Both the position numbers and the translations under genes were made by a program. Below the pieces are notes generated by a model. It was not told the origin of the DNA. It made no database searches and saw only the letters and a program-made list of their open reading frames with translations. Of a stretch of 64,000 bases of DNA, positions 1 to 9,536 are shown piece by piece. The DNA comes from Labrenzia sp. OB1. GTDB taxonomy: Bacteria; Pseudomonadota; Alphaproteobacteria; Rhizobiales; Stappiaceae. The stretch is from positions 421,520-485,519 of the forward strand of contig NZ_JSEP01000002.1 in the NCBI RefSeq assembly GCF_001624695.1, given 5' to 3'. Each line of letters begins with the position of its first letter. Within the stretch, counting starts at the first letter, position 1.

Positions 1-609
1 TACCTGATCGCTCAGGGCATTGATCGCCGCCTTGCGCCAGTCACAGGTCGCCCGGCCGAGCGCCAGGGGAAGCGGGGACTCGTTTTCCACCGCATGACGG
101 GCCGACACGACCCACAGCAGCGGCTCGCGGCGGACCAGATCGACATTCTTGCGGCCCTTCCTCTGAACGTGGGTGATAATCGCCACATCCAGCTCACCTT
201 CCGAAATCATGTCGGCCAGGTTGGGTGTCGGCGCGCAGACCACACTCACTTCCGCCTTGGGATTCGATCTCGAAAACCGCGCCAGAATTTCCGGAAGAAA
301 CCGGTCGGCATAGTCGTCCGGCGTCCCCAGCCGGACCAGACCGGCGAGCTCGGTGTCATCGAAGGCCGCGAGGGTTTCATCGTTAAGCTGAACAAGTCGG
401 CGCGCGTAATGCAGCAGCCGTTCGCCGTGTTCCGTCAGGCGGGACTGGCGGCCGACACGGACAAAAAGCGGTTTTCCAACGCGCTCTTCCAGACGGCGCA
501 TCTGCATGGAGACCGCCGATTGGGTCTTGTGCACATTGTCCGCAGCGCGCGTAAAGCTGCCGCCTTCGGCAATCGCCACAAAGGTTCGAAGCTGATCCAG
601 ATCGAGCAT
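1..609 (-). CDS. LysR-family transcriptional regulator (C-terminus beyond window edge)
   Basis: Reading the reverse strand from an ATG at 609 gives 203 open codons running off the left edge, so the C-terminal part of the effector domain is missing from view. The N-terminus is a typical LysR winged helix-turn-helix: it opens MLDLDQLRTFVAIAEGGSFT and continues with AADNVHKTQSAVSMQMRRLE and a KPLFVR segment. The start of the periplasmic-binding-like effector domain follows (LVRLGTPDDYADRFLP, ISEGELDVAIITH). It is transcribed divergently from the DUF1127 gene at 876, with about 265 bp between them, so it may control that gene and itself; this is inference. An inverted repeat TTCAA-AG-TTGAA lies at 655-666 in the gap. 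The effector is unknown. Confidence 0.9.
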   Translation of the reverse strand, partial: MLDLDQLRTFVAIAEGGSFTRAADNVHKTQSAVSMQMRRLEERVGKPLFVRVGRQSRLTEHGERLLHYARRLVQLNDETLAAFDDTELAGLVRLGTPDDYADRFLPEILARFSRSNPKAEVSVVCAPTPNLADMISEGELDVAIITHVQRKGRKNVDLVRREPLLWVVSARHAVENESPLPLALGRATCDWRKAAINALSDQV

Positions 610-875
610 AAGCGCCTCAAATATAAGACAAACTGATGTTTGCCACCAAACCTATTCAAAGTTGAAATGTTTCGGCCGGCTGTCAGCATTTGTCAGCGCT
701 CCGGAACACCTTGCTCCATCACATCACAATTTTCGATCAATGGCATCAAAAACATTCGTTGGAATAATATTTGAAATACCGCCATCTATGGAGTGTTCCA
801 CAAACAGGACTGCCAATAGTTGGCCGGGAACAGGCTGCCGGAAATTCCTTCGGCCGCTCACAGGAGAATTATGCC

Positions 876-1202
876 ATGACCCATACAACAAGCACCCCGT
901 CCTTCGCGCTCTTCGGGCAGATGGTTGCCCGTGCATGGCGTGTATTCAAAAACCGGCGTCAGTTTACCGAACTCACGCATTGGTCTGACGAGCAGTTGAA
1001 GGATGTCGGCCTCACCCGGAGCGACGTTCGACGCGCCTTGGCACAGCCATTCTATCGCGATCCGACCTCCTCCCTATTGAGCGCTTCCCCGGCGCTTAAC
1101 CGCAGGCTGAGCCTGCAGGCGGCGAATGCGCCCCGGGAGAGAGCGAACCTTACGCTTGTGGACACCGGCAAGACCGCTGACAACGGCCAGATTGCCGCCT
1201 GA
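876..1202 (+). CDS. DUF1127 domain protein
   Basis: A 108-residue protein. The start at 876 is preferred over longer in-frame extensions because CAGGAG at 861-866 is well placed and the preceding residues are not family-like. The DUF1127 core lies at about residues 18-60: FKNRRQFTELTHWSDEQLKD followed by VGLTRSDVRRAL. This arginine-rich helical motif is common in alphaproteobacteria, where some family members have been linked to RNA turnover and to phosphate or carbon metabolism. The C-terminal 45 residues are low-complexity and unassigned. The gene stands alone, divergent from a LysR regulator, and is followed by a clear terminator. Function is not established for this protein. Confidence 0.85.
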   Translation: MTHTTSTPSFALFGQMVARAWRVFKNRRQFTELTHWSDEQLKDVGLTRSDVRRALAQPFYRDPTSSLLSASPALNRRLSLQAANAPRERANLTLVDTGKTADNGQIAA

Positions 1203-1273
1203 TTCCGGGCCTGGCGGCCCGACGAGCACTTGATTTGCAGCCCCTGTCGGCAATTAGCCTTGCTGACGCAACT

Positions 1274-1300
1274 GACCCGCCTTCCGGCGGGTCTTTTTTT
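1274..1300 (+). terminator. Rho-independent terminator after the DUF1127 gene
   Basis: GACCCGCC (1274-1281) pairs with GGCGGGTC (1286-1293) across a TTCC loop and is followed by seven T residues. It lies 72 bp past the DUF1127 stop and just before the end of the convergent DUF937-like gene. Confidence 0.9.
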
Positions 1301-1320
1301 GCGCAGGTATGGCTTTAAGA

Positions 1321-2115
1321 TCAGGTTGCCCCGAAATCCTTCGCCGCTTTCTTGAAAAAGCTGTCGAAGGCGTTGAACTGGCTGGACTGAAAGTCGCGAC
1401 CTGCCTCCATCCAGTCGGCGACCATTCCGTCAAATTCCGAGGCTTCGCCGGAACTACCCTCATCTGAAGCGTCATCCTCCGGCTGAAGGTCCTCTTCCTC
1501 CGGTTCCGCCTCCTCCTCAGGCTCGACGTCAGCTTCGACGACCCTGGCAGGCTGCAGAAAAACACCCCAGAAGGCCTGCATGGCCTCGGCGTAACCCTGC
1601 AGGTAGTCGGCCGGCGTCGGCTGCGGCTTGGGCCGCCCGCGCGCGAAGCCGCGCAGGTAGGCGTCAAGAAGGTTGCGCGCTTCGCCGTGCACGAAGGGCC
1701 GGGCGACCTGGCCCATTGCGAGGGTCGCGGCCACGGGCATCATTTCCTGGATGGCATCACCCTGCAGTCCGGTCAGCGTGGCGATCTGCCCGGCCAATGC
1801 CTTCTGGACCGCTTCCGGCCCGAAGAACGGCGTCAGCGCCTCCTGCGAAGGCCCCTGATACAGTCCGGTGTAGCCGGCGAAGGGATTTTGCGCTGCGGAG
1901 CCGAATGGTGAAGAGCCGAACGGTGAAGATTGGCCGAGGAACTCGCTGAACCCGGGAATGGTGCCGCCGAAATAGCGAAAACCGTTGAGCGCGGCTGGCA
2001 TGAGCTGCCCCATGACGCTGTTCAGATCGTCATTGGACCAGCCGAATCGCTCTCGCACATCTTCCGTCAGCGAAAAGATATCGAATGGGGGAGCTGCCGT
2101 TTCGTTGCCAGTCAT
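1321..2115 (-). CDS. DUF937-like protein with acidic C-terminal half
   Basis: About 264 residues from the ATG at 2115, which has GGAG seven bases upstream; the longer frame to 2163 lacks such a site. The N-terminal part is alanine/glycine-rich with a short repeat (SSPFGSSPFGS). A central helical segment (AVQKALAGQIATLTGLQGDA then IQEMMPVAATLAMG) resembles DUF937/YidB-type proteins, where a glycine-rich helical repeat is typical. Residues around 185-225 are strongly acidic (EPEEEAEPEEEDLQPEDD) and probably disordered; the C-terminal 30 residues form an amphipathic helix (ADWMEAGRDFQSSQFNAFDS). No membrane segment or signal peptide is evident. Its function is unknown. A granule-associated or phasin-like role is possible from composition alone. 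Confidence 0.6.
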   Translation of the reverse strand: MTGNETAAPPFDIFSLTEDVRERFGWSNDDLNSVMGQLMPAALNGFRYFGGTIPGFSEFLGQSSPFGSSPFGSAAQNPFAGYTGLYQGPSQEALTPFFGPEAVQKALAGQIATLTGLQGDAIQEMMPVAATLAMGQVARPFVHGEARNLLDAYLRGFARGRPKPQPTPADYLQGYAEAMQAFWGVFLQPARVVEADVEPEEEAEPEEEDLQPEDDASDEGSSGEASEFDGMVADWMEAGRDFQSSQFNAFDSFFKKAAKDFGAT

Positions 2116-2435
2116 CGCACTGCTCCGCTCGGGGTTCCGCCAGGTCTTGAGAAACAGGACCAACCTAGGGAACAGGCTCAGAATATTGTATTTTCAGGCA
2201 TCAAACCGGCAAAGAAGAACGAGGAAAAGCCTGCTGAGCCATGCTGGAGCACGACCCAAAGGCTTTGACTCAGCCCTCGCCGCCGGGCTGGTGCCTGAAA
2301 ACACAGTTTGTTGAGCCCGTACCCTATGCAGAGAGTGACCCTTTGTAGGCGTTAGGTCAATTCACGGATGACAGCGCGAGTTTTCCTTGCCCTTGGAAAC
2401 TTTCAGGCAGCGGGTTTCTCGGCGCGCTGCCTGCC

Positions 2436-3809
2436 TCAATAGGCATAGTCGCTGAACACACGGGTAACATCGCCGTTCCAGGACCCGTGGTAACGCTGCA
2501 GCAGGACATCGGCCGGGCTCATGCCCGAGGCAAGCCCCTCCTCGACCGGCGCCAGATGCACCCGCTCGTCCAGATCACCGTCACTCATCCTGTTTCGGCG
2601 TTTCAGGCCTTCCTGGGAGAGTGACAGAACCTGTCTGGCGACATCCAGTACCGTCCCGTCGCGGAAAGGTGTCTGCAACGCCGTCTTGGGAACATCCCGG
2701 CGCAGTGCCGCACGCTCTTCGCGGGTCCAGTCCTTCACCAGCTCATAAGCCTGGTCGAGGACCCCCTTGTCATAGAGCAGACCGACCCAAAGTGCGGGCA
2801 AGGCACAGATGCGCCGCCAGGGGCCACCGTCGGCACCGCGCATCTCGATATATTTCTTCAACCGGACATCCGGGAACAGGGTCGACAGATGGTTGTTCCA
2901 GTCGCCGAGCGTGGGGGTCGCATCCGGCACCCTGCTTTTGAGAGCACCGTTCATGAACTGCCGGAACGTCGTGCCGGTGACGTCGTAATAGGTCTCGCCG
3001 CGCTTGACGAAATACATAGGCACATCCATCGCCCATTCCACATAGCGCTCGAAGCCAAAGCCTTCCTCGAAGGCGAAGGGCATGTCGCCGGTCCGGTCCG
3101 CGTCGGTGTCGGTCCAGATCTGGGCACGGAAGGACTTGAAGCCGTTCGGTTTGCCGTCGGTAAAAGGCGAATTGGCGAATATGGCGGTTGCGATCGGCTG
3201 CAGCGCGAGGCCGACACGCATTTTCGTCACCATGTCGGCTTCGCAGGAGAAGTCGAGATTCACCTGGATGGTGGACGTCCGGTACATCATGTCCAGGCCG
3301 AGGGAACCGACCTTGGGCATGTAGTTGGTCATGATGTCATAACGGGATTTCGGCATGCGCGGCATATCGGAGCGCGCCCAGGTGGGCGCCATGCCGATGC
3401 CCAGAAAACCGACGCCCATCGGTTCGGCCACCTGACGGACCTGCGCCAGGTGCTGGTTGGCTTCCCGGCAAGTCTCGTGAAGTGTTTCAAGCGGCGCGCC
3501 GGAGAGTTCGAACTGGCCACCCGGCTCGATGGAAATGGCACCGCCGCCGCGATCGTCCGAGAGGCCGATGATCTTTCCGGCATCCTCGATCCGTTCCCAA
3601 CCGATCAGCTTTTCCATTCCGGTCAGGACGGCTTCCACGCCGTTGGGGCCTTCATAGGGGATCGGGCCGAGTTCCTTCAGGCAGAACCCGAACTTTTCGT
3701 GTTCGGTGCCAATCCTGAACCGGACTTCCGGCTTCGAGCCCTCATTGAGCGTCGCGGCCAGATCCGCCACAGTTTCAATCGGTGTGGTGTCGACCGTGTC
3801 GCGGGCCAT
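2436..3809 (-). CDS. gshA: Glutamate-cysteine ligase (GCS2 family)
   Basis: 457 residues, the normal length of the alphaproteobacterial/plant-type glutamate-cysteine ligase. It catalyses ATP-dependent joining of L-glutamate and L-cysteine, the first step of glutathione synthesis in the cytoplasm. Family signatures are the N-terminal GTEHEKFGF, GGGAISIEPGGQFELSGAP, the MMYRTSTIQVNLDF core, and KKYIEMRGADGGPWRRICALPA, which contribute substrate and metal binding in the GCS2 fold. It is a single gene pointing the same way as rsmE (254 bp upstream), the usual neighbour in Rhizobiales. A weak hairpin (2405-2432) lies just beyond the stop. Identification is firm. Confidence 0.96.
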   Translation of the reverse strand: MARDTVDTTPIETVADLAATLNEGSKPEVRFRIGTEHEKFGFCLKELGPIPYEGPNGVEAVLTGMEKLIGWERIEDAGKIIGLSDDRGGGAISIEPGGQFELSGAPLETLHETCREANQHLAQVRQVAEPMGVGFLGIGMAPTWARSDMPRMPKSRYDIMTNYMPKVGSLGLDMMYRTSTIQVNLDFSCEADMVTKMRVGLALQPIATAIFANSPFTDGKPNGFKSFRAQIWTDTDADRTGDMPFAFEEGFGFERYVEWAMDVPMYFVKRGETYYDVTGTTFRQFMNGALKSRVPDATPTLGDWNNHLSTLFPDVRLKKYIEMRGADGGPWRRICALPALWVGLLYDKGVLDQAYELVKDWTREERAALRRDVPKTALQTPFRDGTVLDVARQVLSLSQEGLKRRNRMSDGDLDERVHLAPVEEGLASGMSPADVLLQRYHGSWNGDVTRVFSDYAY

Positions 3810-4063
3810 GAAACCGTCCTAGTTGCTGAGCGGTGCGTCAGCCGGAGTGTCGTAAGACCCCGCGAACCGCTTGAATCCGGCGCGTCCGCAAAACGAACGC
3901 TTTTGAGCTTCGGTGATTTAGGTTTGTTGCGGCCAGAATGCAAGGATGGAATACGAGCGTAGTCCGCGCTCAAGCCATTCCGGCCCCGGGAAAAGCAGCG
4001 CGCCAGGCACGCTCTCCGTTCCGGACGGATCGGACAGGGCTCAAAATGTCGCGCCCAGTCGCC

Positions 4064-4822
4064 TTACTTCCAGTCACCCAGCGTTGCCTGAATGATCGTG
4101 AGCGCGGCGACCGCGGCTGTATCGGCTCGCAGAATGCGGGGCCCGAGCGGTATCGGCGTGACGAACTCCAGCGCGCGCAGTTCCGCCCGCTCCTCTTCGG
4201 AAAACCCGCCTTCGGGGCCGATCAAAACAGCCAGTGGCTGATCGCCCTTGTCCTTCATCTGGGCCAGGGCAAGAAGAGGATTGTTCGTGCCTTCCGCCTC
4301 GTCGCAAAAGAGCAGCCGGCGGCCGGGTTGCGCTTCCTGCCAGACTGCGAGGACATCGCTCAACGGTTGCGGTGCAAGCACGTCGGGAACGCAGAGCACG
4401 CCGCATTGTTCGGCGGCCTCGATCACATTGGCCTCCATGCGCTCCAGATTGACCCGGCTTGACTGGGTATGCCGGGTGATGACCGGCTTCAGGCTGCCGG
4501 CGCCCATTTCCACGGCCTTTTGAACCATATAGTCGAGACGGGCGTGTTTGAGCGGGGCGAACATATACATCAGGTCATTGGGCGCGGTCTGTTCGCGCAC
4601 GCGCTCGATGAGTTGCAGCGCGCAATCCCTGCGCCCGTTGCTGGCGATTTTCGCCAGCCATTCGCCGTCACCGCCGTTGAACACCAGAACGTAATCGCCG
4701 TCCTTCAGGCGCAGGACATTCATGAGGTAATTGGCCTGGCCACGATCCGCCTCGATCCGGGCACCGTCCGCGAGAATATGCCGTAAGAACAAACGTTGCA
4801 TTTTGAACTCGTATTTTGCCAT
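4064..4822 (-). CDS. rsmE: 16S rRNA (uracil-1498-N3)-methyltransferase
   Basis: About 252 residues from the ATG at 4822 ([12 protein letters not shown]); an internal ATG at 4801 is an alternative. RsmE methylates U1498 in helix 44 of 16S rRNA using SAM. Visible are the N-terminal PUA-like domain ([19 protein letters not shown]), the QKAVEMG and [10 protein letters not shown] segments that are diagnostic for RsmE, and the SPOUT trefoil knot near the C-terminus ([13 protein letters not shown] followed by [17 protein letters not shown]). It lies just upstream of gshA on the same strand, and xseA is divergent from it. The assignment is secure; only the exact start is open. Confidence 0.95.
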   Translation of the reverse strand: MAKYEFKMQRLFLRHILADGARIEADRGQANYLMNVLRLKDGDYVLVFNGGDGEWLAKIASNGRRDCALQLIERVREQTAPNDLMYMFAPLKHARLDYMVQKAVEMGAGSLKPVITRHTQSSRVNLERMEANVIEAAEQCGVLCVPDVLAPQPLSDVLAVWQEAQPGRRLLFCDEAEGTNNPLLALAQMKDKGDQPLAVLIGPEGGFSEEERAELRALEFVTPIPLGPRILRADTAAVAALTIIQATLGDWK

Positions 4823-5008
4823 GGGTTTCAGGTAGTCGATGGAATGTGAGGGTTTCAAGGCGGAACGCGGTGCGCGCGGCACTGTTCACATTATTCGATT
4901 CCCCACGCCATCCCCACCCGAGTTGTTTGCTCCTGTTACCGTTCCGAAGCCGCCTCTTGACCCTCCCCGGCTTTATGGCCAGTTTCGCAAGGTCAGAAGG
5001 AATCATCC

Positions 5009-6571
5009 GTGGACGAAAAACCCTCGAACGCCGCCGAATTCACCGTTTCCGAAATCTCCTTTTCCATCAAGCGCACGATGGAGGACGCCTTCGGCTATGT
5101 CCGGGTGCGCGGCGAGCTGGGGCGGATCTCGCGACCCGGGTCCGGGCATATCTATCTGGACCTCAAGGACGACCGGTCGGTGCTCTCCGGCGTGATCTGG
5201 CGCGGTGTCGCCTCGAAGCTGAAAATTCAGCCGGAACAGGGACTGGAGGTGATCGCCACGGGCAAGATCACCACCTTCCCCGGCCAATCCAAATACCAGA
5301 TGGTGATCGAGGCGCTGGAACCGGCCGGCGCGGGAGCTCTGATGGCGCTGCTGGAAGAGCGCAAGAAGAAGCTTGCGGCAGAGGGTCTGTTCGCCGAGGA
5401 ACGCAAGCGGCCGCTGCCGCCGCTGCCCAGGATCATCGGTGTGGTCACCTCGCCGACCGGCGCTGTCATTCGCGACATTCTGCACCGGATCGATGACCGT
5501 TTTCCCCTGCATGTGCTGGTGTGGCCCGTGCGGGTGCAGGGCGAAACCAGCGGCGCGGAAGTCGCCAACGGCATTCGCGGTTTCAATGCGCTCCTGCCCG
5601 GCGGCCCGGTCCCGCGTCCGGATCTGCTGATCGTCGCGCGCGGCGGCGGCAGCATCGAGGACCTGTGGGGCTTCAACGAGGAGGCCGTCGTGCGCGCCGC
5701 CGCCGAGAGCGAGATCCCGCTGATATCCGCGGTCGGCCACGAGACGGACTGGACACTTCTCGATCTTGCCGCGGATGTGCGCGCGCCGACGCCAACAGGC
5801 GCGGCGGAAATCGCCGTGCCGGTCAAGGCCGAGCTGATGGCAATGGTCGACGACCGGTCGCGGCGCCTGAATTCCGGCCTGGTGCGTTTCGTCACCACCC
5901 GGCGGACCGAACTGCGCGCCGCGAGCGCGGCCCTGCCCGCCCCGCAGGACCTGCTGGCCCTGCCGCGCCAGAAGTTCGACACCCTTGCAAGCGGCCTCGG
6001 GCGGGCGCTGATCGTCAGCACAAGAACACATCGCACCCATCATCAGAATCTCGCGGGACGCCTGTCGCCGGTCCTGCTCTCCCGTCTGACCTCCAAGGCC
6101 AGGCAGGATCTTGCCAACCACAGCGAACGCCAGCAACGGGCGCTGCTTGTCGCGGTATCGCAGAAGCGCCAGACCTTCGCTGCGCTGGCGGTCCGGTTGA
6201 CCCCGGTGCGCCTCGCCCAGCAGACAACGCTAGGCAAGGAACGCCTTACCGGCCTGACGGGCCGGCTGGACCGGGCCTATCTCTCGCGTGTCGGTCAGGA
6301 GAAGGCACGGCTGGACGGCCTGCAGAAGCTGCTGAAGTCCCTGTCCTACAAGGACGTTCTTGCGCGCGGCTATGCGGTGGTGCGCGACGACGGCGGACAG
6401 CCGGTCCGCTCCGCCGCCGCTGTCGCATCCGGCGCGGCCCTGTCGATCGAGCTTGCGGATGGCAGCATCGATGCGGTCGCCATGAGCGACAGCGCCGCGC
6501 CCAAGCCGGCGAAGCCCAAGAAAGGCGGCTCAGCCAAACCGGCACGGACAGATCAGGGTACGCTGTTTTAG
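5009..6571 (+). CDS. xseA: Exodeoxyribonuclease VII large subunit
   Basis: 520 residues, starting at GTG 5009 with AGAAGG about nine bases upstream. XseA is the catalytic subunit of exonuclease VII, which degrades single-stranded DNA from both ends into oligonucleotides and acts with the small subunit XseB (not in the window). The N-terminal OB fold ([30 protein letters not shown]) is followed by the catalytic domain ([60 protein letters not shown]). A long coiled-coil region follows, then the conserved [15 protein letters not shown] basic, lysine/proline-rich tail of about 35 residues ends the protein. It is divergent from rsmE. Confidence 0.97.
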   Translation: MDEKPSNAAEFTVSEISFSIKRTMEDAFGYVRVRGELGRISRPGSGHIYLDLKDDRSVLSGVIWRGVASKLKIQPEQGLEVIATGKITTFPGQSKYQMVIEALEPAGAGALMALLEERKKKLAAEGLFAEERKRPLPPLPRIIGVVTSPTGAVIRDILHRIDDRFPLHVLVWPVRVQGETSGAEVANGIRGFNALLPGGPVPRPDLLIVARGGGSIEDLWGFNEEAVVRAAAESEIPLISAVGHETDWTLLDLAADVRAPTPTGAAEIAVPVKAELMAMVDDRSRRLNSGLVRFVTTRRTELRAASAALPAPQDLLALPRQKFDTLASGLGRALIVSTRTHRTHHQNLAGRLSPVLLSRLTSKARQDLANHSERQQRALLVAVSQKRQTFAALAVRLTPVRLAQQTTLGKERLTGLTGRLDRAYLSRVGQEKARLDGLQKLLKSLSYKDVLARGYAVVRDDGGQPVRSAAAVASGAALSIELADGSIDAVAMSDSAAPKPAKPKKGGSAKPARTDQGTLF

Positions 6572-6687
6572 GTCTGTGGAGTGAAAACGCCGCTTTCCTT
6601 CAGTTTTAACGAACTCCCTAACGTCAAATTTAAGCATCTCACCTAAGGTCACCTTCGTTCGATCATAAAATATCGGTGACGGAGACT

Positions 6688-7281
6688 ATGGTGACAATGC
6701 AGCGCAAGGAATTCGGAAGGCGCGGCCTTTCGCAGGAGAACCCGTCTCAGCGGGGGAAACGGCAGTCGCATTATTCATCCGGCCGCATGACGGCGTCCTA
6801 CGCTCAGGCGGGAGGCGCTCTTGCCCTGGACGATGCAGACAGCTTCTCCCTCTGGACAGCGTTCTCAACCACCCTTGCGCTGTTGTTCAGCTTTCAGGGG
6901 CGGATCGGGCGGATGGAATACTGGTCCATCGGCATCGCCCGATGTGTGCTGCTGCTGGCGCTTTTTTTCGCTCTCATCGACACGACCCAGCCCGGACTGG
7001 CGGAGATGGACGAGGCCGCTCTCGCCATTGCCCTTTTCACGTCGACTTCCGGCCTGGTGTATACAGCGCTCTTCATCGCCGGGATCGTCAATTACTGGTC
7101 GCTGGAAGCTCGGCGCTGCCACGACAGGGATGTTTCCGGCCTGGTGCTGCTCCTCCTGTTCGTACCGATTTTCGGCACTTTCTACGCCCTGTATCTCTTC
7201 ATCATGAACGGCTTCTTTCCGGGTACACCGGGAACCAACCGGTTCGACACGGCACAGGGTCTGGCGCCGGTCTTCGACTGA
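6688..7281 (+). CDS. DUF805 family membrane protein
   Basis: About 197 residues. The start is uncertain between ATG 6688, GTG 6691 and ATG 6697, because GGAG at 6681-6684 is close; a GTG at 6676 would be longer. An N-terminal polar tail of about 55 residues precedes the DUF805 core: LLFSFQGRIGRMEYW, then hydrophobic helices, EARRCHDRDVSGL, and a final FFPGTPGTNRFDT. Four membrane helices are likely. DUF805 proteins are inner-membrane proteins of unknown function related to E. coli YhaH. It is a monocistronic gene ending in a strong shared terminator. Confidence 0.85.
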   Translation: MVTMQRKEFGRRGLSQENPSQRGKRQSHYSSGRMTASYAQAGGALALDDADSFSLWTAFSTTLALLFSFQGRIGRMEYWSIGIARCVLLLALFFALIDTTQPGLAEMDEAALAIALFTSTSGLVYTALFIAGIVNYWSLEARRCHDRDVSGLVLLLLFVPIFGTFYALYLFIMNGFFPGTPGTNRFDTAQGLAPVFD

Positions 7282-7341
7282 GAAGACCGGCCAGTTACCG
7301 GACCTGAATTCCAAGAGATTTGTTGTCCCCGCAACAAACGA

Positions 7342-7384
7342 AAAGCGCCGCCGGAAAAATGTCTCCGGCGGCGCTTTGTTTTTT
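7342..7384. terminator. Bidirectional terminator between DUF805 gene and dctM
   Basis: A 14-bp perfect stem (7342-7355 with 7364-7377, eight-base loop) is followed on the + strand by GTTTTTTT, and on the - strand by a TTTT-containing stretch. It serves the convergent DUF805 and dctPQM transcripts. Confidence 0.9.
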
Positions 7385-7404
7385 TCAGGTAACGTTGCGC
7401 GGGA

Positions 7405-8775
7405 TCAGCCCATCAGTTGTGGCAGGATGGTGATGATCGACGGGAAGGCAAGCAGGCCGCCGATTGTCAGTACATCCGCCACGAAGAACGGAACGCAACC
7501 CCGGAAGACTTCCTGGACCGGGATGTCCGGCCGCACGCCGGAAACCACGAAACAGTTGAGTCCTATCGGCGGCGTTATCAGACAGAGCTCCGCCATCTTG
7601 ACCACCAGTATCCCGAACCAGATGGCACAGGCCTCGCCCGACATGCCGAAAGCGCTGTCGGCCGCGGAAACGCCTTCACCGCCATTCAGGGCCATGACCG
7701 CCGGATAGACCACCGGCAACGTCAGGATCAACATGCCGATCGCATCCATGAACATGCCGAGCACGGCATAGGCCAGGAGAATGCAGATCATGACTATCCA
7801 TGGCGAGAATTCGAGCGCCACGATGAAGTCCTTGAAGGCTTCCGGCAGCCCGGCGAAGCCCAGAAAGCGCACATAGACCAGCACCCCCCAGATCAGCGTG
7901 AAGATCATCACGGTCAGTTTTGCCGTCTCATGCAGCGCCTGGCCGAGCTGTCGGGTCCTCATGCCTTTCGCGAAGGCGACCACCAGAACCACGAAAGCCC
8001 CCAGGGAACCGGCTTCGGTGGGCGTTGCCAGTCCGAAGAAGAACGAGCAGAAGATGATCGCCACCACGGCGATGATCGGCAGGGTGCCCGGAACGCTTTC
8101 GAAACGCTCTTTCCAGGTGAACCCCTTGACCGCCGGAGCATCGCCGCGCCAACTGGCGACAGCGACGATGATGCCGACATAGACCAGCGCGGAAAACACG
8201 CCGGGCAGAAAACCGGCGATCAGCAGCTTGCCAACCGACTGTTCCACCAGGATGGCGTAGATCACCAGAATGGCGGAGGGCGGGATCAGGGAGGCCAGCG
8301 TACCGCCCGCAGCGACGACCGCCGACGACAAACGCTTTGAATAGCCGGCCGCCAGCATTTCGGGAATGGCCACGCGGGCAAAGACGGCCGCGGTCGCGAC
8401 GGAGGCGCCGGACACGGCCGCGAATCCCGCCGTGGAGAAAACCGTGCCGACGGCCATGCCGCCCGGCAGCCAGCCCAGCCAGCGTTTGGCCGCCTCGAAG
8501 AGCTGTTTGGTGAACCCGGCGTAGAATGCCAGGAACCCGATCAGAATGAAGGTCGGCAGCACCGACAGGGCATAGGTGACGGATTTGGAATGCGGGATCG
8601 TCCCGGCCATCTTGAGCGCAACGAAGAAGCCGCGTTCAAAGCCCATCTTCATCGAGAACAACACGATCAGGCCGACAAGGCCGGTGAAGGCGGCGGCGAA
8701 GGCCACACGCACGCCGATCACCACGAGAACAAGCAGGACGCCGGTCATCATGATGCCTACTTCGAACGGCGTCAT
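7405..8775 (-). CDS. dctM: TRAP transporter large permease
   Basis: 456 residues, hydrophobic throughout with about 12 predicted membrane spans, the normal size for the DctM/TRAP large subunit that forms the sodium-driven transport channel. Characteristic segments include GASVATAAVFARVAIPEM, ATGGTLASLIPPSAILVIYA-like (here AAGGTLASLIPPSAIL), FGLATPTEAGSLGAF and LITPPIGLNCFVVSGV. It overlaps dctQ by four bases (ATGA), so the two are translationally coupled. It is the last gene of dctPQM. The substrate is probably a C4-dicarboxylate or another small organic acid, inferred from the adjacent DctB/DctD pair. Confidence 0.95.
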   Translation of the reverse strand: MTPFEVGIMMTGVLLVLVVIGVRVAFAAAFTGLVGLIVLFSMKMGFERGFFVALKMAGTIPHSKSVTYALSVLPTFILIGFLAFYAGFTKQLFEAAKRWLGWLPGGMAVGTVFSTAGFAAVSGASVATAAVFARVAIPEMLAAGYSKRLSSAVVAAGGTLASLIPPSAILVIYAILVEQSVGKLLIAGFLPGVFSALVYVGIIVAVASWRGDAPAVKGFTWKERFESVPGTLPIIAVVAIIFCSFFFGLATPTEAGSLGAFVVLVVAFAKGMRTRQLGQALHETAKLTVMIFTLIWGVLVYVRFLGFAGLPEAFKDFIVALEFSPWIVMICILLAYAVLGMFMDAIGMLILTLPVVYPAVMALNGGEGVSAADSAFGMSGEACAIWFGILVVKMAELCLITPPIGLNCFVVSGVRPDIPVQEVFRGCVPFFVADVLTIGGLLAFPSIITILPQLMG

Positions 8776-9452
8776 TTGGCATCTCCTTCGCCGGTTCCTG
8801 CGCCGTTTCCGTCATCACTTCCGGCGACGGCATCGGCCCCGAGGGCATCTTCGATTTCGTGTCTGGCGTGGTCTTCCACATTCTCGATCATCGGCACCGC
8901 GACAGGGTCCCGGCCGGGATTGGCGACCAGTCGGCCATAGCCGTAGATCTGCATGAGAAGACGGAGAAACAGAAGGCCGAGCGCCGCCGGGATGATCAGC
9001 TTGGAGGGCCAGGTCGGCAGGCGTATGTCCATGGTGCTGTCGCCGATGCCCCAGGACCGGTCGAAATGAAACCACGACCCCCAGATCAGCAACGCGACCG
9101 TAAACGCGATCAGGATGACGCCGAGCATTTCGCAGACATAGAGTGTGCGCCCGCTCAGCTTGCCGAGCACGATCTCCATACGGATGTGCCCGCCGACACG
9201 CTGGCAATAGGCGACGCCCGCGAAAGCGAAGATTGCCATCGCCTGCTCGGTGATGTCGATGAAGCCCGGGACCGGCATGTTGAACAGCAGCCGGCCCACC
9301 ACCTGGGCAACGGCCAGCAGCATCAGGGCAAGGATCGAAAAGGCCGCGAACAGGTTGAAGGCGTTTTCGACCTGGCCGAGCCAGCCGTCGAAACGGATAA
9401 AGGTGACCGGGCGTTCCGACGCGGAACGGCCACCGGGATCAATTGTCATCAT
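8772..9452 (-). CDS. dctQ: TRAP transporter small permease
   Basis: 226 residues with four predicted membrane helices. The DctQ core is visible: ENAFNLFAAFSILALMLLAV, VPGFIDITEQAMAIFAFAGV, AYCQRVGGHIRMEI. The small subunit packs against DctM and is required for transport in the tripartite system. The protein is longer than the usual 160-190 residues because of a polar C-terminal tail of about 50 residues rich in D, E, A and G. It sits between dctP and dctM, separated from dctP by an 84-bp gap containing a stable hairpin, and overlaps dctM by four bases. Confidence 0.93.
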   Translation of the reverse strand: MMTIDPGGRSASERPVTFIRFDGWLGQVENAFNLFAAFSILALMLLAVAQVVGRLLFNMPVPGFIDITEQAMAIFAFAGVAYCQRVGGHIRMEIVLGKLSGRTLYVCEMLGVILIAFTVALLIWGSWFHFDRSWGIGDSTMDIRLPTWPSKLIIPAALGLLFLRLLMQIYGYGRLVANPGRDPVAVPMIENVEDHARHEIEDALGADAVAGSDDGNGAGTGEGDAK

Positions 9453-9472
9453 GAGTATAAGCCCCGCGCAGG

Positions 9473-9511
9473 GCTTTCCGGCACCCGTTCAAATGAACGG
9501 CGCCGGAAAGC
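9473..9511 (-). promoter_or_regulatory. Intercistronic hairpin between dctP and dctQ
   Basis: GCTTTCCGGC (9473-9482) pairs with GCCGGAAAGC (9502-9511), and the inner CCGTTCA pairs with TGAACGG. There is no T-run, so it is more likely an mRNA-stabilising or attenuating element. It would allow dctP to be made in excess over dctQM, as is common for binding proteins. Confidence 0.75.
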
Positions 9512-9536
9512 ATGAGGTCAATCCGGTTGGACCGGA

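Noticed and set aside
5003..6136. A 377-codon open frame opposite xseA
   Set aside because: An antisense shadow with no family features; xseA is complete on the other strand.
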